Of a stretch of DNA of 50,419 nt, positions 18,027 through 27,704 are shown piece by piece. The notes beneath the pieces were generated by a model. It made no database searches, was not told the origin of the DNA, and saw only the letters and a list, made by a program, of their open reading frames with translations. A program made the translations under genes and the position numbers. This DNA is from Pseudomonas donghuensis (GTDB taxonomy: Bacteria; Pseudomonadota; Gammaproteobacteria; Pseudomonadales; Pseudomonadaceae). Position 1 is the stretch's first letter, and the number at the start of each line of letters is the position of its first letter. The DNA lies in contig NZ_JH650765.1 in the NCBI RefSeq assembly GCF_000259195.1, positions 32,276-82,694 of the forward strand. The letters are read 5' to 3'.

Positions 18027-18067
18027 ACCTATCGATAAAAAAGCGTAAAAACTGGGTCCAACCTATC
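18027..18067. promoter_or_regulatory. Direct repeat ACCTATC upstream of azoR
   Basis: ACCTATC occurs at 18027-18033 and 18061-18067, 34 bases apart, in the AT-rich azoR upstream region; the first copy runs into the palindrome ATCGAT. It could be a tandem activator site. No protein can be assigned from the sequence. Confidence 0.35.
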
Positions 18068-18079
18068 AGTTAAATTGTT

Positions 18080-18394
18080 TTATTCCGGTTTGCAGCTCAA
18101 GGCGATACGCAGCTTGATGATTTCCCGGTTGAACTTGGCCGTGGCATCGACGCTTTTTTTCGCCGGCACCAGTACGCGGCGCACCCGTGGCGCTTCCGGA
18201 CCGTTGCGAAAGGACACCTTGCACTGCGCGGCAACGTCGCCATAGTTGTTCAGGGTGATCGAGCCAATGTCACGGTCGGTGTCGTAGGTGGTGTAGTCGA
18301 CCTTGACGCCGTCGATGTCCTTTTCCACGTCGATGGGATAGGCCAGGGCCGTGAGCGGAAGCAGGGCCAGCAATACAGCACAATATTTCTTCAT
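18080..18394 (-). CDS. Small exported protein of unknown function
   Basis: A 104-aa protein with a clear Sec signal peptide (MKKYCAVLLALLPLTALA, cleavage after ALA), giving a mature periplasmic protein of about 86 residues that starts YPIDVEKDIDGVKVDYT. Two cysteines in the mature part (AAQCKVSFR and ALSCKPE) could form a disulfide joining the middle to the C-terminus. The predicted beta-rich pattern suggests a small sandwich. It matches a conserved Pseudomonas family without a known role. Confidence 0.82.
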   Translation of the reverse strand: MKKYCAVLLALLPLTALAYPIDVEKDIDGVKVDYTTYDTDRDIGSITLNNYGDVAAQCKVSFRNGPEAPRVRRVLVPAKKSVDATAKFNREIIKLRIALSCKPE

Positions 18395-18443
18395 ACGACG
18401 CTCTCCATGAAAGAGCGCCAGCTTAGGACAACAGGAGCCGAAG

Positions 18444-19367
18444 ATGAAAGCGCCGCGCGTAACCCTGGACCAGTGGCGGACCCTGCAGGCGGTGGTCGAT
18501 CATGGTGGCTTTGCCCAAGCCGCCGAGGCCCTGCACCGCTCGCAATCCTCGGTGAGCTACACCGTGGCGCGCATGCAGGACCAACTCGGCGTGCCGCTGC
18601 TGCGCATCGACGGGCGCAAGGCCGTGCTGACCGAGGCCGGCAACGTGCTGCTGCGCCGCTCGCGGCAACTGGTCAAGCAGGCCAGCCAGCTCGAAGACCT
18701 GGCCCACCATATGGAACAGGGCTGGGAAGCCGAAGTGCGCCTGGTGGTCGATGCCGCCTACCCCAACGCCCGCCTGGTCCGCGCCTTGAGTGCGTTCATG
18801 CCGCAAAGCCGTGGCTGCCGGGTGCGCCTGCGTGAAGAGGTGCTGTCCGGGGTCGAGGAAGTCCTGCACGAAGGCGTCGCCGACCTTGCCATCAGCGGCT
18901 TCAATATTTCCGGCTACCTGGGCACGGAGCTCAGTTCGGTCGAGTTCGTTGCCGTTGCCCACCCCGAACACAGCCTGCACCGCCTGGGTCGGGAACTGAG
19001 CTTCCAGGACCTGGAAAGCCAGTTGCAGGTGGTGATCCGCGACTCCGGCCGCGCGCAGCCACGTGACGTTGGCTGGCTGGGCGCCGAACAGCGCTGGACG
19101 GTCGGCAGCCTGGCCACCGCCGCGACTTTCGTCAGCAGCGGCCTGGGCTTTGCCTGGTTGCCCCGCCACCTGATCGAACGCGAGCTGCGCGAAGGCCTGC
19201 TCAAGCCTTTGCCACTGGATCAGGGTGGCAGTCGCCACCCACTGTTCTACCTTTACTCGAACAAGGACAAACCCCTGGGCCCGGCGACGCAGATCCTCGT
19301 CGAATTGCTGCGCAACTTCGACACCGCACCGCTGGATGTGCCCTTCGCCGCGCCCGCCCAAGCCTGA
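18444..19367 (+). CDS. LysR-family transcriptional regulator
   Basis: A 307-aa LysR regulator: DNA-binding winged helix at about residues 6-66 (VDHGGFAQAAEALHRSQSSV) and an effector domain to about 295. It begins a co-directional series with the alpha/beta hydrolase 14 bases downstream, so it may regulate its own operon. azoR lies upstream on the other strand beyond the small exported gene. Its target and ligand are unknown. Confidence 0.87.
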   Translation: MKAPRVTLDQWRTLQAVVDHGGFAQAAEALHRSQSSVSYTVARMQDQLGVPLLRIDGRKAVLTEAGNVLLRRSRQLVKQASQLEDLAHHMEQGWEAEVRLVVDAAYPNARLVRALSAFMPQSRGCRVRLREEVLSGVEEVLHEGVADLAISGFNISGYLGTELSSVEFVAVAHPEHSLHRLGRELSFQDLESQLQVVIRDSGRAQPRDVGWLGAEQRWTVGSLATAATFVSSGLGFAWLPRHLIERELREGLLKPLPLDQGGSRHPLFYLYSNKDKPLGPATQILVELLRNFDTAPLDVPFAAPAQA

Positions 19368-19381
19368 CAGGAATCACGCCG

Positions 19382-20194
19382 ATGGCCTACTTCGAACATG
19401 AAGGTTGCTCGCTGCACTACGAGGAATACGGCCAGGGCGAGCCGCTGGTGCTGCTGCACGGCCTGGGTTCCAGTTGCCAGGACTGGGAAATGCAGGTGCC
19501 GACGCTTGCCCGCCAGTACCGGGTGATCCTCATGGACATCCGCGGCCACGGCCGCTCCGACAAGCCCCGCGAGCGCTACAGCATCGCCAGCTTCAGCGCC
19601 GACCTTCTAGCCCTGCTCGAGCAACTGCAGACCGGCCCGGTGCACCTGGTCGGCCTGTCCATGGGCGGCATGGTCGGCTTTCAGTTTGCCGTCGATCACC
19701 CCGAGTGGCTGCGCAGCCTGTGCATCGTCAACAGCGCCCCGGAGGTCAAGCGCCGCAGCCGCAGCGACTGGATCTGGTGGGCCAAGCGCTGGGCCCTGGC
19801 GCGGCTGCTGAGCCTTGAAACCATCGGCAAGGGCCTGGCCGAACGGCTGTTCCCCAAGCCACAGCAGGCCGACTTGCGGCGCAAGATGGCCGAGCGCTGG
19901 GCCAGGAACGACAAGCGTGCGTACCTGGCCAGTTTCGACGCCATTGTCGGCTGGGGCGTGGCGGAACGCCTGGGGCAGATTCGCTGTCCTACCCTGGTCA
20001 TCAGCGCCGACCAGGATTACACCCCGGTACAACTTAAAGAGCGCTACGTGGCCCTGATTCCACACGCACGGCTGGCGGTGATCGAAGATTCCCGGCACGC
20101 TACGCCCCTGGACCAACCTGACCTCTTCAATCAGACGCTGCTGCAGTTCCTGGCGGCGTCCACCACCTCTCAAGGATCATTGAGCCCATGCTGA
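19382..20194 (+). CDS. Alpha/beta-fold hydrolase
   Basis: A 270-aa cytoplasmic hydrolase. The catalytic triad can be read: nucleophile Ser in GLSMGG (about residue 93), acid Asp in the SADQD stretch, and His in [12 protein letters not shown] near residue 240. The oxyanion-loop pattern LLHGLGSS is at residues 24-31. It resembles the 3-oxoadipate enol-lactonase branch, but no aromatic-degradation genes are nearby, so the substrate is unassigned. Its stop overlaps the next start (ATGCTGA), indicating translational coupling to ppiA. Confidence 0.87.
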   Translation: MAYFEHEGCSLHYEEYGQGEPLVLLHGLGSSCQDWEMQVPTLARQYRVILMDIRGHGRSDKPRERYSIASFSADLLALLEQLQTGPVHLVGLSMGGMVGFQFAVDHPEWLRSLCIVNSAPEVKRRSRSDWIWWAKRWALARLLSLETIGKGLAERLFPKPQQADLRRKMAERWARNDKRAYLASFDAIVGWGVAERLGQIRCPTLVISADQDYTPVQLKERYVALIPHARLAVIEDSRHATPLDQPDLFNQTLLQFLAASTTSQGSLSPC

Positions 20195-20745
20195 AAAAAC
20201 TCCTGCTCGCCACCTGCTCGGTCGTCTTCGCCACCAGCCTGATGGCCGCTGAAAAAGCGCCTCATGTAATGCTGGAAACCAGCTTCGGTCAGATCGAAAT
20301 CGAACTGAACGAAACCAAGGCGCCGATCAGCAGCAAGAACTTCCTGCAATACGTGGACAGCGGTTTCTACAACAACACCATCTTCCACCGGGTGATCCCG
20401 GGTTTCATGGTCCAGGGTGGTGGTTTCACTGAGCAGATGGTGCAAAAAGACACCAAGGCGCCGATTCGCAACGAAGCCAGCAATGGCCTGCAAAACGTCC
20501 GTGGCACGTTGTCGATGGCACGCACCTCCAACCCCAACTCGGCCACCAGCCAGTTCTTCATCAACGTTGCCGACAACGCCTTCCTCGACCCGGGCCGTGA
20601 CGCCGGTTACGCAGTGTTCGGCAAGGTCGTCAAAGGGATGGATGTGGTCGACCAGATCGTCAACTCGCCGACCACCGTCAACAAAGGCATGCGCGATGTA
20701 CCGGTCGACCCGGTGTTCATCAAGTCGGCCAAGCGTATCGACTGA
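20188..20745 (+). CDS. ppiA: Periplasmic peptidyl-prolyl cis-trans isomerase (cyclophilin A)
   Basis: A 185-aa cyclophilin catalysing proline isomerisation in exported proteins. It has a signal peptide ([20 protein letters not shown], cleavage before AEKAP), then the single-domain fold with the catalytic [14 protein letters not shown], the substrate-site [18 protein letters not shown] and a bacterial-type end. It overlaps the hydrolase gene by 7 bases and is followed after 64 bases by the ABC exporter, so all may be co-transcribed. Confidence 0.95.
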   Translation: MLKKLLLATCSVVFATSLMAAEKAPHVMLETSFGQIEIELNETKAPISSKNFLQYVDSGFYNNTIFHRVIPGFMVQGGGFTEQMVQKDTKAPIRNEASNGLQNVRGTLSMARTSNPNSATSQFFINVADNAFLDPGRDAGYAVFGKVVKGMDVVDQIVNSPTTVNKGMRDVPVDPVFIKSAKRID

Positions 20746-20809
20746 CCCAGGGCTTCACAGGGACGTGAACCAGGCCTGCGGGTCGAACTGAACAGGAGTT
20801 ACCGTTTTC

Positions 20810-22642
<1,833 letters not shown>

Positions 22643-22650
22643 CAGTAACC

Positions 22651-22703
22651 TCATCGCGGGTCAAGCCCGCTCCCACAGTGGGAGCGGGCTTGCCCCGCGA
22701 TGA
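22651..22703. repeat. REP palindrome (GCGGG class)
   Basis: TCATCGCGGGTCAAGCCCGC then TCCCAC, one base, and the inverse GTGGGAGCGGGCTTGCCCCG then CGATGA, with one mismatch in 26-base arms. It belongs to a second REP sequence class, shared with the copy at 36771, and lies between convergent genes. Confidence 0.87.
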
Positions 22704-22708
22704 AGCCC

Positions 22709-23833
22709 TCAGCCTTGCCGATAAGGCAACGCTAAACGCGCCTCCTCGGCATACGCCAACACCCCCGCCCGCTCCTGCTGCAGGAACTCCTCCACCGCCC
22801 GGCGCAAGCCCGGGTGCAGCAGGTAATGCCAGGAACGGGTGATCACCGGCTCAAAACCGCGAATCAGCTTGTGCTCACCTTGCGCCCCGGCATCGAAACG
22901 CTGCAGGCCTTCGGCAATCGCCAGGTCCATGCCCTGGTAGAAACAGGTCTCGAAGTGCAGCCGGTCGAACGCATCCAGGCAGCCCCAATAACGGCCATAC
23001 AGGCTGTCGCCACCGACCAGGCTGAAGGCCATGGCGACATCGCGGCCGCCCTGACGGGCGATGACCACACGAATCGCTGCGGGCATGCGCTCAGCCAGCA
23101 GACTGAAAAACGCTCGGGTCAGATAAGGTGCACGACGGCGTACGGCATAGGTATTGGCATAACAGGCAAAAACGAAATCCCACTGGGCCTCGCTCAGTTC
23201 ATCACCGCGAAACCAATGAAACTCGATGCCGTGCCCCACGACCTGCTCACGCTCCTTGCGCATCTGTTTGCGCTTGCGTGAACTCAAGGTGTCGAGAAAA
23301 TCCTGGAAGTCGCGGTAGCCCTGATTACGCCAATGAAACTGGCAACCCAGGCGTTCCATCCAGCCTTCACGCTCGCGCATCAGCGCATCGGCGCGCTCAT
23401 CGGTGAAGTTGATATGCGCGCCGGACATCCCCTGTGCAAACAGTTCGTCCGTCAGTTGATCGACCAGCTCGGCCGCCGCATGCGGGTCGCCCAGCAAGCG
23501 CGGGCCGGTCACCGGCGAGAACGGCACGGCGCAGAGCAGCTTGGGATAATAGGCAATCCCCGCCCGCTCGCAGGCATCGGCCCAACCGTGGTCGAACACG
23601 TACTCGCCGAATGAGTGGGTCTTCACATAGGCCGGCAAGGCCGCGCGCAGTTGGCCGGCACTGTCGGTGAGCAACTGATGCGCCGGGCTCCAACCGGTGT
23701 GGCGGCTGACGCTGCCGCTGTCCTCCAGGCTGGACAGAAACGCGTGGCGCAAAAACGGCTGCTCCTGTGGCACCAGGGCATCCCAGGTGGCAGGCGTGAG
23801 TTCGGCAAGGTGTTGCAAGATGAGCTTGGGCAT
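22709..23833 (-). CDS. FemAB-like GNAT-fold acyltransferase (PF04339 type)
   Basis: A 374-aa cytoplasmic protein matching the Pseudomonas 'peptidogalycan biosynthesis/recognition' family related to FemAB. The family core runs from the N-terminal FLRHAFLSSLEDSGSVS through PLLGDPH-like and SSRKRKQMRKERE (a basic patch) to LYGRYWGCLDAFDRLHFETC, which contains the conserved acyltransferase-like signature. The biochemical role in this family is not established. It is a single gene convergent with the ABC exporter. GAGG lies about 12 bases before the ATG. Confidence 0.8.
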   Translation of the reverse strand: MPKLILQHLAELTPATWDALVPQEQPFLRHAFLSSLEDSGSVSRHTGWSPAHQLLTDSAGQLRAALPAYVKTHSFGEYVFDHGWADACERAGIAYYPKLLCAVPFSPVTGPRLLGDPHAAAELVDQLTDELFAQGMSGAHINFTDERADALMREREGWMERLGCQFHWRNQGYRDFQDFLDTLSSRKRKQMRKEREQVVGHGIEFHWFRGDELSEAQWDFVFACYANTYAVRRRAPYLTRAFFSLLAERMPAAIRVVIARQGGRDVAMAFSLVGGDSLYGRYWGCLDAFDRLHFETCFYQGMDLAIAEGLQRFDAGAQGEHKLIRGFEPVITRSWHYLLHPGLRRAVEEFLQQERAGVLAYAEEARLALPYRQG

Positions 23834-23861
23834 TGACGCAGTCTGCCTCGTCGCGCAGACG

Positions 23862-23887
23862 AAAAAAAGCCCCGCACAAGCGGGGCT
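23862..23887 (-). terminator. Rho-independent terminator of the porin gene
   Basis: On the minus strand AGCCCCGC, loop TTGT, GCGGGGCT then TTTTTTT: an 8-bp perfect stem and T-run, about 30 bases after the porin stop. Confidence 0.9.
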
Positions 23888-23917
23888 GAAGATCTAACGG
23901 ATGAGGAGCGGTATTGC

Positions 23918-25231
23918 TTAGAACACGTACTGCGCGCGCATGACGAAACCGTCGCCGCTGTCGTCGCCGACAGCGTTCTCGGCATTGTCGACCTTGGCTT
24001 TGACGTACACGCCGCTGAGCTTGATCGACTCGTTGGCGTACCAGTTCAGACCAACGTTATGCACCTTGCCTTCGATATCGCTGACGTTGGCGAACGCGCC
24101 ATTGTCGTCATCGACGCTCAGGTGGTCATAGCGGTAGAACACTTCCCAGGCACCGATCTGCTTGTTCGAGGGTTTGATGCTGTCGAACTTGCCGAGCTTG
24201 TAGCCACGGGCTTCACCGGTGATGGTGTAGGCCAGCTGACCGTAGTAGCCGTCAGCCTTGATGTCGGAGAACGCGGCGCTGTCGGCCTGGACGTCACGCT
24301 TGACGTATTCGCCCTGAACCGAGAACGGGCCCATGGCCCAGGCCGCTTCCAGCCCCCAGGCCTTGTCGGTGTCATAGGCACCGGCCGGGGTGTTGTTGCG
24401 GCCGCCCAGGGTCAGGCGGTTGCCGTTGGTACCGGCATCCTGGCCGCCGTCGGTGCTGACGCCGCGCATGCCCAGGCGGCTGCGGATACGGCCGTCGAAC
24501 GCGGTGTCGGAGAGGTCGCGCTGGGCATAGTTGATACCCAAGTGCAGGACGTTGCCGGCTTCGTGCATCGGTGCGAAGACGCCACGCAGGTTGAACTGCT
24601 TGGTGCTGTCGCCGTCCTTGTCCTGGTTGGTGGCGTCCTTGGCGAAGGCACCGACCGAGCCATACAGCGAGTCACCGGCGTTACCCGAAACCTGCAGGCC
24701 CAGGCCGCCGTTGTGGGCGTTGGTCCAGTCGACCAGGTCGTAGGCAGCGGTACGTTCCTGAGCGGTTACCCACTTGGAGCTGGTGGCTTTTTCCAGGCCG
24801 AACTCAGGGTCGAAACGACCGAACTTGATCGATACCGGGCTGAAGCCGTTGTAGGCCAGCGAGGCTTCATCGAAGTAACCGTCTTCGGAACGGTTGTCAC
24901 CGCCGGAGTTGTGCGAGAAGTCGTAAGCGATCTGGTAGGCCCAGTCCTTGTACATCACGCCGCCCAGTTCCAGGTAGGCGCGGCGGAAGTAACCGGCGTC
25001 AGCGGTGTTGCCGTTGTTGGTGTAGAAACCGTCGAAACGGCTGTAGTCGGCCTGAATCCGACCGCCCAGCTTGAAGCTGAACTCTTTGTCGGTGGTAGCG
25101 ACCTCGAGGCCACCCTTGGTCTTGACTACGATATCGGCGCCGTCGGTGGTCACGGTACCCGCGAAAGCCTGGGCGGTAACGGCCATGGCCAAGGCGCTGG
25201 CTGCGAAACCTGCGAAGTGCTTACGGATCAT
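23918..25231 (-). CDS. OprO/OprP-family outer-membrane porin
   Basis: A 437-aa outer-membrane beta-barrel. A signal peptide ([20 protein letters not shown], then QAFA cleavage) is followed by a barrel ending in the terminal aromatic of QYVF, as required for BAM insertion. The sequence [17 protein letters not shown] is typical of the phosphate/pyrophosphate-selective family. I found no Pho-box-like repeat upstream, so phosphate control is not supported here. A possible sigma70 promoter (TTGAGC, 18 bases, TATCAA) lies about 45-75 bases before the start. The sigma/anti-sigma pair lies upstream on the same strand. Confidence 0.88.
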   Translation of the reverse strand: MIRKHFAGFAASALAMAVTAQAFAGTVTTDGADIVVKTKGGLEVATTDKEFSFKLGGRIQADYSRFDGFYTNNGNTADAGYFRRAYLELGGVMYKDWAYQIAYDFSHNSGGDNRSEDGYFDEASLAYNGFSPVSIKFGRFDPEFGLEKATSSKWVTAQERTAAYDLVDWTNAHNGGLGLQVSGNAGDSLYGSVGAFAKDATNQDKDGDSTKQFNLRGVFAPMHEAGNVLHLGINYAQRDLSDTAFDGRIRSRLGMRGVSTDGGQDAGTNGNRLTLGGRNNTPAGAYDTDKAWGLEAAWAMGPFSVQGEYVKRDVQADSAAFSDIKADGYYGQLAYTITGEARGYKLGKFDSIKPSNKQIGAWEVFYRYDHLSVDDDNGAFANVSDIEGKVHNVGLNWYANESIKLSGVYVKAKVDNAENAVGDDSGDGFVMRAQYVF

Positions 25232-25429
25232 CGAAGAAGCTCCCCTACTTTATGGTCTTGATAATGTTGGAAAAACACGCGGCTCAAGCCACTTGTGCTG
25301 GGGAGGAATCTTGGCGGGGGCTTATGTCAGATCAGTGGCTTTTAGATAAATGTTTTGTGACAAGGGAACTTTTTTACTTCGAAATGAAATAAGCCGGAAA
25401 GCTCCGTTGCAGAGCCTTCCAAGCGTGAT

Positions 25430-25660
25430 TCAGGAGTTTTTCAGCTCCCGGGCCAGACGCTCGGCCAGGGCATCGCTGTCGACCACCGGCGCCTCCGGCA
25501 AGGCCCGTACCGTCGCCTGGGCCACGCGCATCTGCTTGAGAAAGCGCCGGCAGTGGCGACAGAACAACAGGTGCTGACGCACCATCAGGCGCTCGCCCAG
25601 GGTCAGTTGTTCATCCAGGTAGTCGCTTGAGCGGGCGACGAGTTGCTTGCAGCTCAGCAT
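25430..25660 (-). CDS. Zinc-binding soluble anti-sigma factor (ZAS/zf-HC2)
   Basis: A 76-aa protein with the ZAS signature: Cys4 (MLSCKQL) and HxxxCxxC within RQHLLFCRHCRRFL. There is no membrane segment, so it is a cytoplasmic, possibly redox-sensing, anti-sigma factor. Its start overlaps the sigma gene stop by 7 bases (ATGCTGA), so the two are translationally coupled and made in fixed ratio. The metal-thiol site suggests release of the sigma under oxidative or thiol stress, which is inference from the ZAS family. Confidence 0.83.
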   Translation of the reverse strand: MLSCKQLVARSSDYLDEQLTLGERLMVRQHLLFCRHCRRFLKQMRVAQATVRALPEAPVVDSDALAERLARELKNS

Positions 25661-26271
25661 TGGCCGGTTTCCTCGAAATGTTCCAGGGTCGCAAAGACCT
25701 TGAGGCGCGCCCGGTGCAGCAGCACGCGGACATTGGAGAGGGAAATCTCGAGAAGATTACAGATCTGCTCAAGCTCCAGGCCCTGCCGCTCGCGCAACAC
25801 CAGCACACTGCGTTGCAGTTCCGACAGGCTCAGCAAAGTATGTTCAAGGCATTCGCGCAACTGCTCACGGCTGAGCATGGCCTCTGGCGTGTCTTCGTGC
25901 CAGGCCGAGGGCCCGTGCAGCCAGTGCCCGTCGGTGGCGAAGCGCTCGTCGCCGACCGTGCCATGAGGGCCAGGCAGGTCATCGAGCAGCACTTCGCGGC
26001 GATTCTGCTTGTAGCGGGTCTTGGCCGCGTTGGCGGTAATGGTGAGCAGCCAGGTCTTGAGGCTCGAACGCTGCTCGAAGCCCTTGAGGTTACGCACCAC
26101 CGCCAGCCAGGCATCCTGTACCGCCTCATCGGCGTGCCGGCTGCCGACAATCGCGTAGGCGACTGCGCGCATGGCGCCCTGATAGGTGTCGACCAGTTCC
26201 TTGAACGCTTGTTGCTCACCCTTGAGCAGCCTCTCCAGCAAGCGGGCTTGTTGTTCGCCAGTCATCGCCAT
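25654..26271 (-). CDS. ECF sigma factor with coupled anti-sigma
   Basis: A 205-aa sigma-70 family ECF protein. Region 2 runs from about residue 20 to 85 (DEAVQDAWLAVVRNLKGFEQRSS) and region 4 from about 135 to 190 (LSLSELQRSVLVLRERQGLE and LEISLSNVRVLLHRARLKVF). The linker is longer than usual. It is followed by the ZAS anti-sigma with 7-base overlap. A possible autoregulatory promoter is at 26292-26318. The regulon is unknown; the downstream porin is a candidate but has its own leader region. Start at 26271; the alternative Met three codons in cannot be excluded. Confidence 0.87.
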   Translation of the reverse strand: MAMTGEQQARLLERLLKGEQQAFKELVDTYQGAMRAVAYAIVGSRHADEAVQDAWLAVVRNLKGFEQRSSLKTWLLTITANAAKTRYKQNRREVLLDDLPGPHGTVGDERFATDGHWLHGPSAWHEDTPEAMLSREQLRECLEHTLLSLSELQRSVLVLRERQGLELEQICNLLEISLSNVRVLLHRARLKVFATLEHFEETGQC

Positions 26272-26291
26272 CCATCCATCGTTCTGCGGGT

Positions 26292-26318
26292 AGAGTCCGA
26301 TTAGGCGGATTTGTTACA
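26292..26318 (-). promoter_or_regulatory. Possible ECF-type promoter of the sigma gene
   Basis: Minus strand: TGTAACA, 17 bases, TCT. TGTAAC is a common ECF -35 core. It lies about 20-45 bases before the sigma start, consistent with self-activation. Single occurrence, so weak. Confidence 0.35.
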
Positions 26319-26376
26319 GCCAACGCCATCAGCGAAGTGCACCAGCACGGTGGGACACTTCGCCCTTAACTGAAGC

Positions 26377-27498
26377 TCAGCGCTTGCGCAGGATCACGCT
26401 ACCAATCGAATAACCGGCGCCGAACGAGCTGAGCACGCCCAGCGCGCCCTGTGGCAGGTCATCCTGATGCTTGTGCAAGGCGATCACCGAGCCTGCCGAA
26501 CTGGTGTTGGCATAGCTGTCGAGGATCACCGGTGCCTCTTCTTCCAGGGCATCACGGCCGAGCAGTTTCTTGACGATCAAGTGGTTCATGCTCAGGTTGG
26601 CCTGGTGCAGCCAGAAGCGCTTGACGTCGCTGACGTTGAGGTTGTTATCGGTCAGGTGCTGGCCGATCAGCTCGGCAACCATCGGGCAGACCTCGCGGAA
26701 CACCTTGCGGCCTTCCTGGACGAACAGCTTGTCGGGGGCGCCGATGCCCTCTTCGCCCGCGCGGTTGAGGAAGCCAAAGTTGTTGCGGATGTTGTTCGAG
26801 AACTGGGTCAGCAGCTTGGTGCTGACAATGTCGAACTGATGCTTGGAGGTCGCCAGGTCGGCGCGTTCGACCAAGACGGCGGTGGCCGCATCACCAAAGA
26901 TGAAATGGCTGTCGCGGTCACGAAAGTTCAGATGGCCGGTGCAGATTTCCGGGCTGATCACCAGCACCGCGCGGGCCTGGCCCAGTTGCACGCTGTTGCA
27001 GGCGGTCTGGATGCCGAAGGTGGCCGACGAGCAGGCCACGTTCATGTCGAAACCAAAGCCGTTGATGCCCAGGGCCTGTTGCACTTCGATGGCAATGGCC
27101 GGGTACGGGCGCTGCAGGTTGGAACAGGCAACGATGACCGCATCGACGTCCGCAGCCGTACGGCCTGCGCGTTGCAGGGCCTGTTCGGCGGCGGCCACGG
27201 CCATCTGGCAGAGGATCGACGGTTCGTCGTTGGCGCGCTCCGGCAGGCGCGGCTTCATGCGCTGCGGATCGAGGATGCCGTCCTTGTCCATGACGAAGCG
27301 GCTTTTGATCCCCGAGGCTTTTTCAATGAAGGCGGCGCTGGACTCGGCCAGGGCCTGGACCTCACCGCGCTCGATGGCGGCGGCGTTGTCGCGGTTGAAC
27401 TGCTGCACGTAGGCGTTGAAGGACTCCACCAGCTCTTCGTTGGAGATGCTGTTGGCCGGGGTGTACAGGCCGGTGCCGCTGATGACGACGTTATGCAC
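26377..27498 (-). CDS. 3-oxoacyl-ACP synthase III family (PA3286-type, beta-oxidation shunt)
   Basis: A 373-aa thiolase-fold enzyme. The KAS III triad is readable: Cys156 in NVACSSATF, His in FWLHQANLSMN, and Asn in SYANTSSAGS. The GTG start at 27498 has AGAGGA six bases upstream; the longer frame to 27576 is rejected. Published work on P. aeruginosa PA3286, a homologue in the same neighbourhood, shows octanoyl-CoA condensed with malonyl-ACP, feeding beta-oxidation products into fatty-acid synthesis. The adjacent fadD and phaJ genes favour the same role here. Biosynthetic FabH is usually shorter (~320 aa). Confidence 0.87.
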   Translation of the reverse strand: MHNVVISGTGLYTPANSISNEELVESFNAYVQQFNRDNAAAIERGEVQALAESSAAFIEKASGIKSRFVMDKDGILDPQRMKPRLPERANDEPSILCQMAVAAAEQALQRAGRTAADVDAVIVACSNLQRPYPAIAIEVQQALGINGFGFDMNVACSSATFGIQTACNSVQLGQARAVLVISPEICTGHLNFRDRDSHFIFGDAATAVLVERADLATSKHQFDIVSTKLLTQFSNNIRNNFGFLNRAGEEGIGAPDKLFVQEGRKVFREVCPMVAELIGQHLTDNNLNVSDVKRFWLHQANLSMNHLIVKKLLGRDALEEEAPVILDSYANTSSAGSVIALHKHQDDLPQGALGVLSSFGAGYSIGSVILRKR

Positions 27499-27704
27499 GG
27501 TCGTTCCTCTGTTCGGGGCCATTGCCAGCCCGGCAACGGCCTGTTCGGTCGGTTTGAGTTGGCACCAAAGTACCAACTTTGACTGGTAATGACCCTGACG
27601 TGCAGGGCCCCTGCGCAGTGCTGCATTCGAGAGCCGCGCACGCCCGGCAGGTAATTCCGGGGTACGCGGCGAATATCAGCCAAGTGTGCCACAACTGCAG
27701 GGGT

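Noticed and set aside
25232..25429. Possible Pho box before the porin gene
   Set aside because: No pair of CTGTCAT-like repeats is present, so phosphate control is not supported despite the OprO/OprP family.
23918..26271. Porin as third gene of the sigma/anti-sigma operon
   Set aside because: A ~200-base AT-rich gap with its own possible promoter separates them; co-transcription is not supported.
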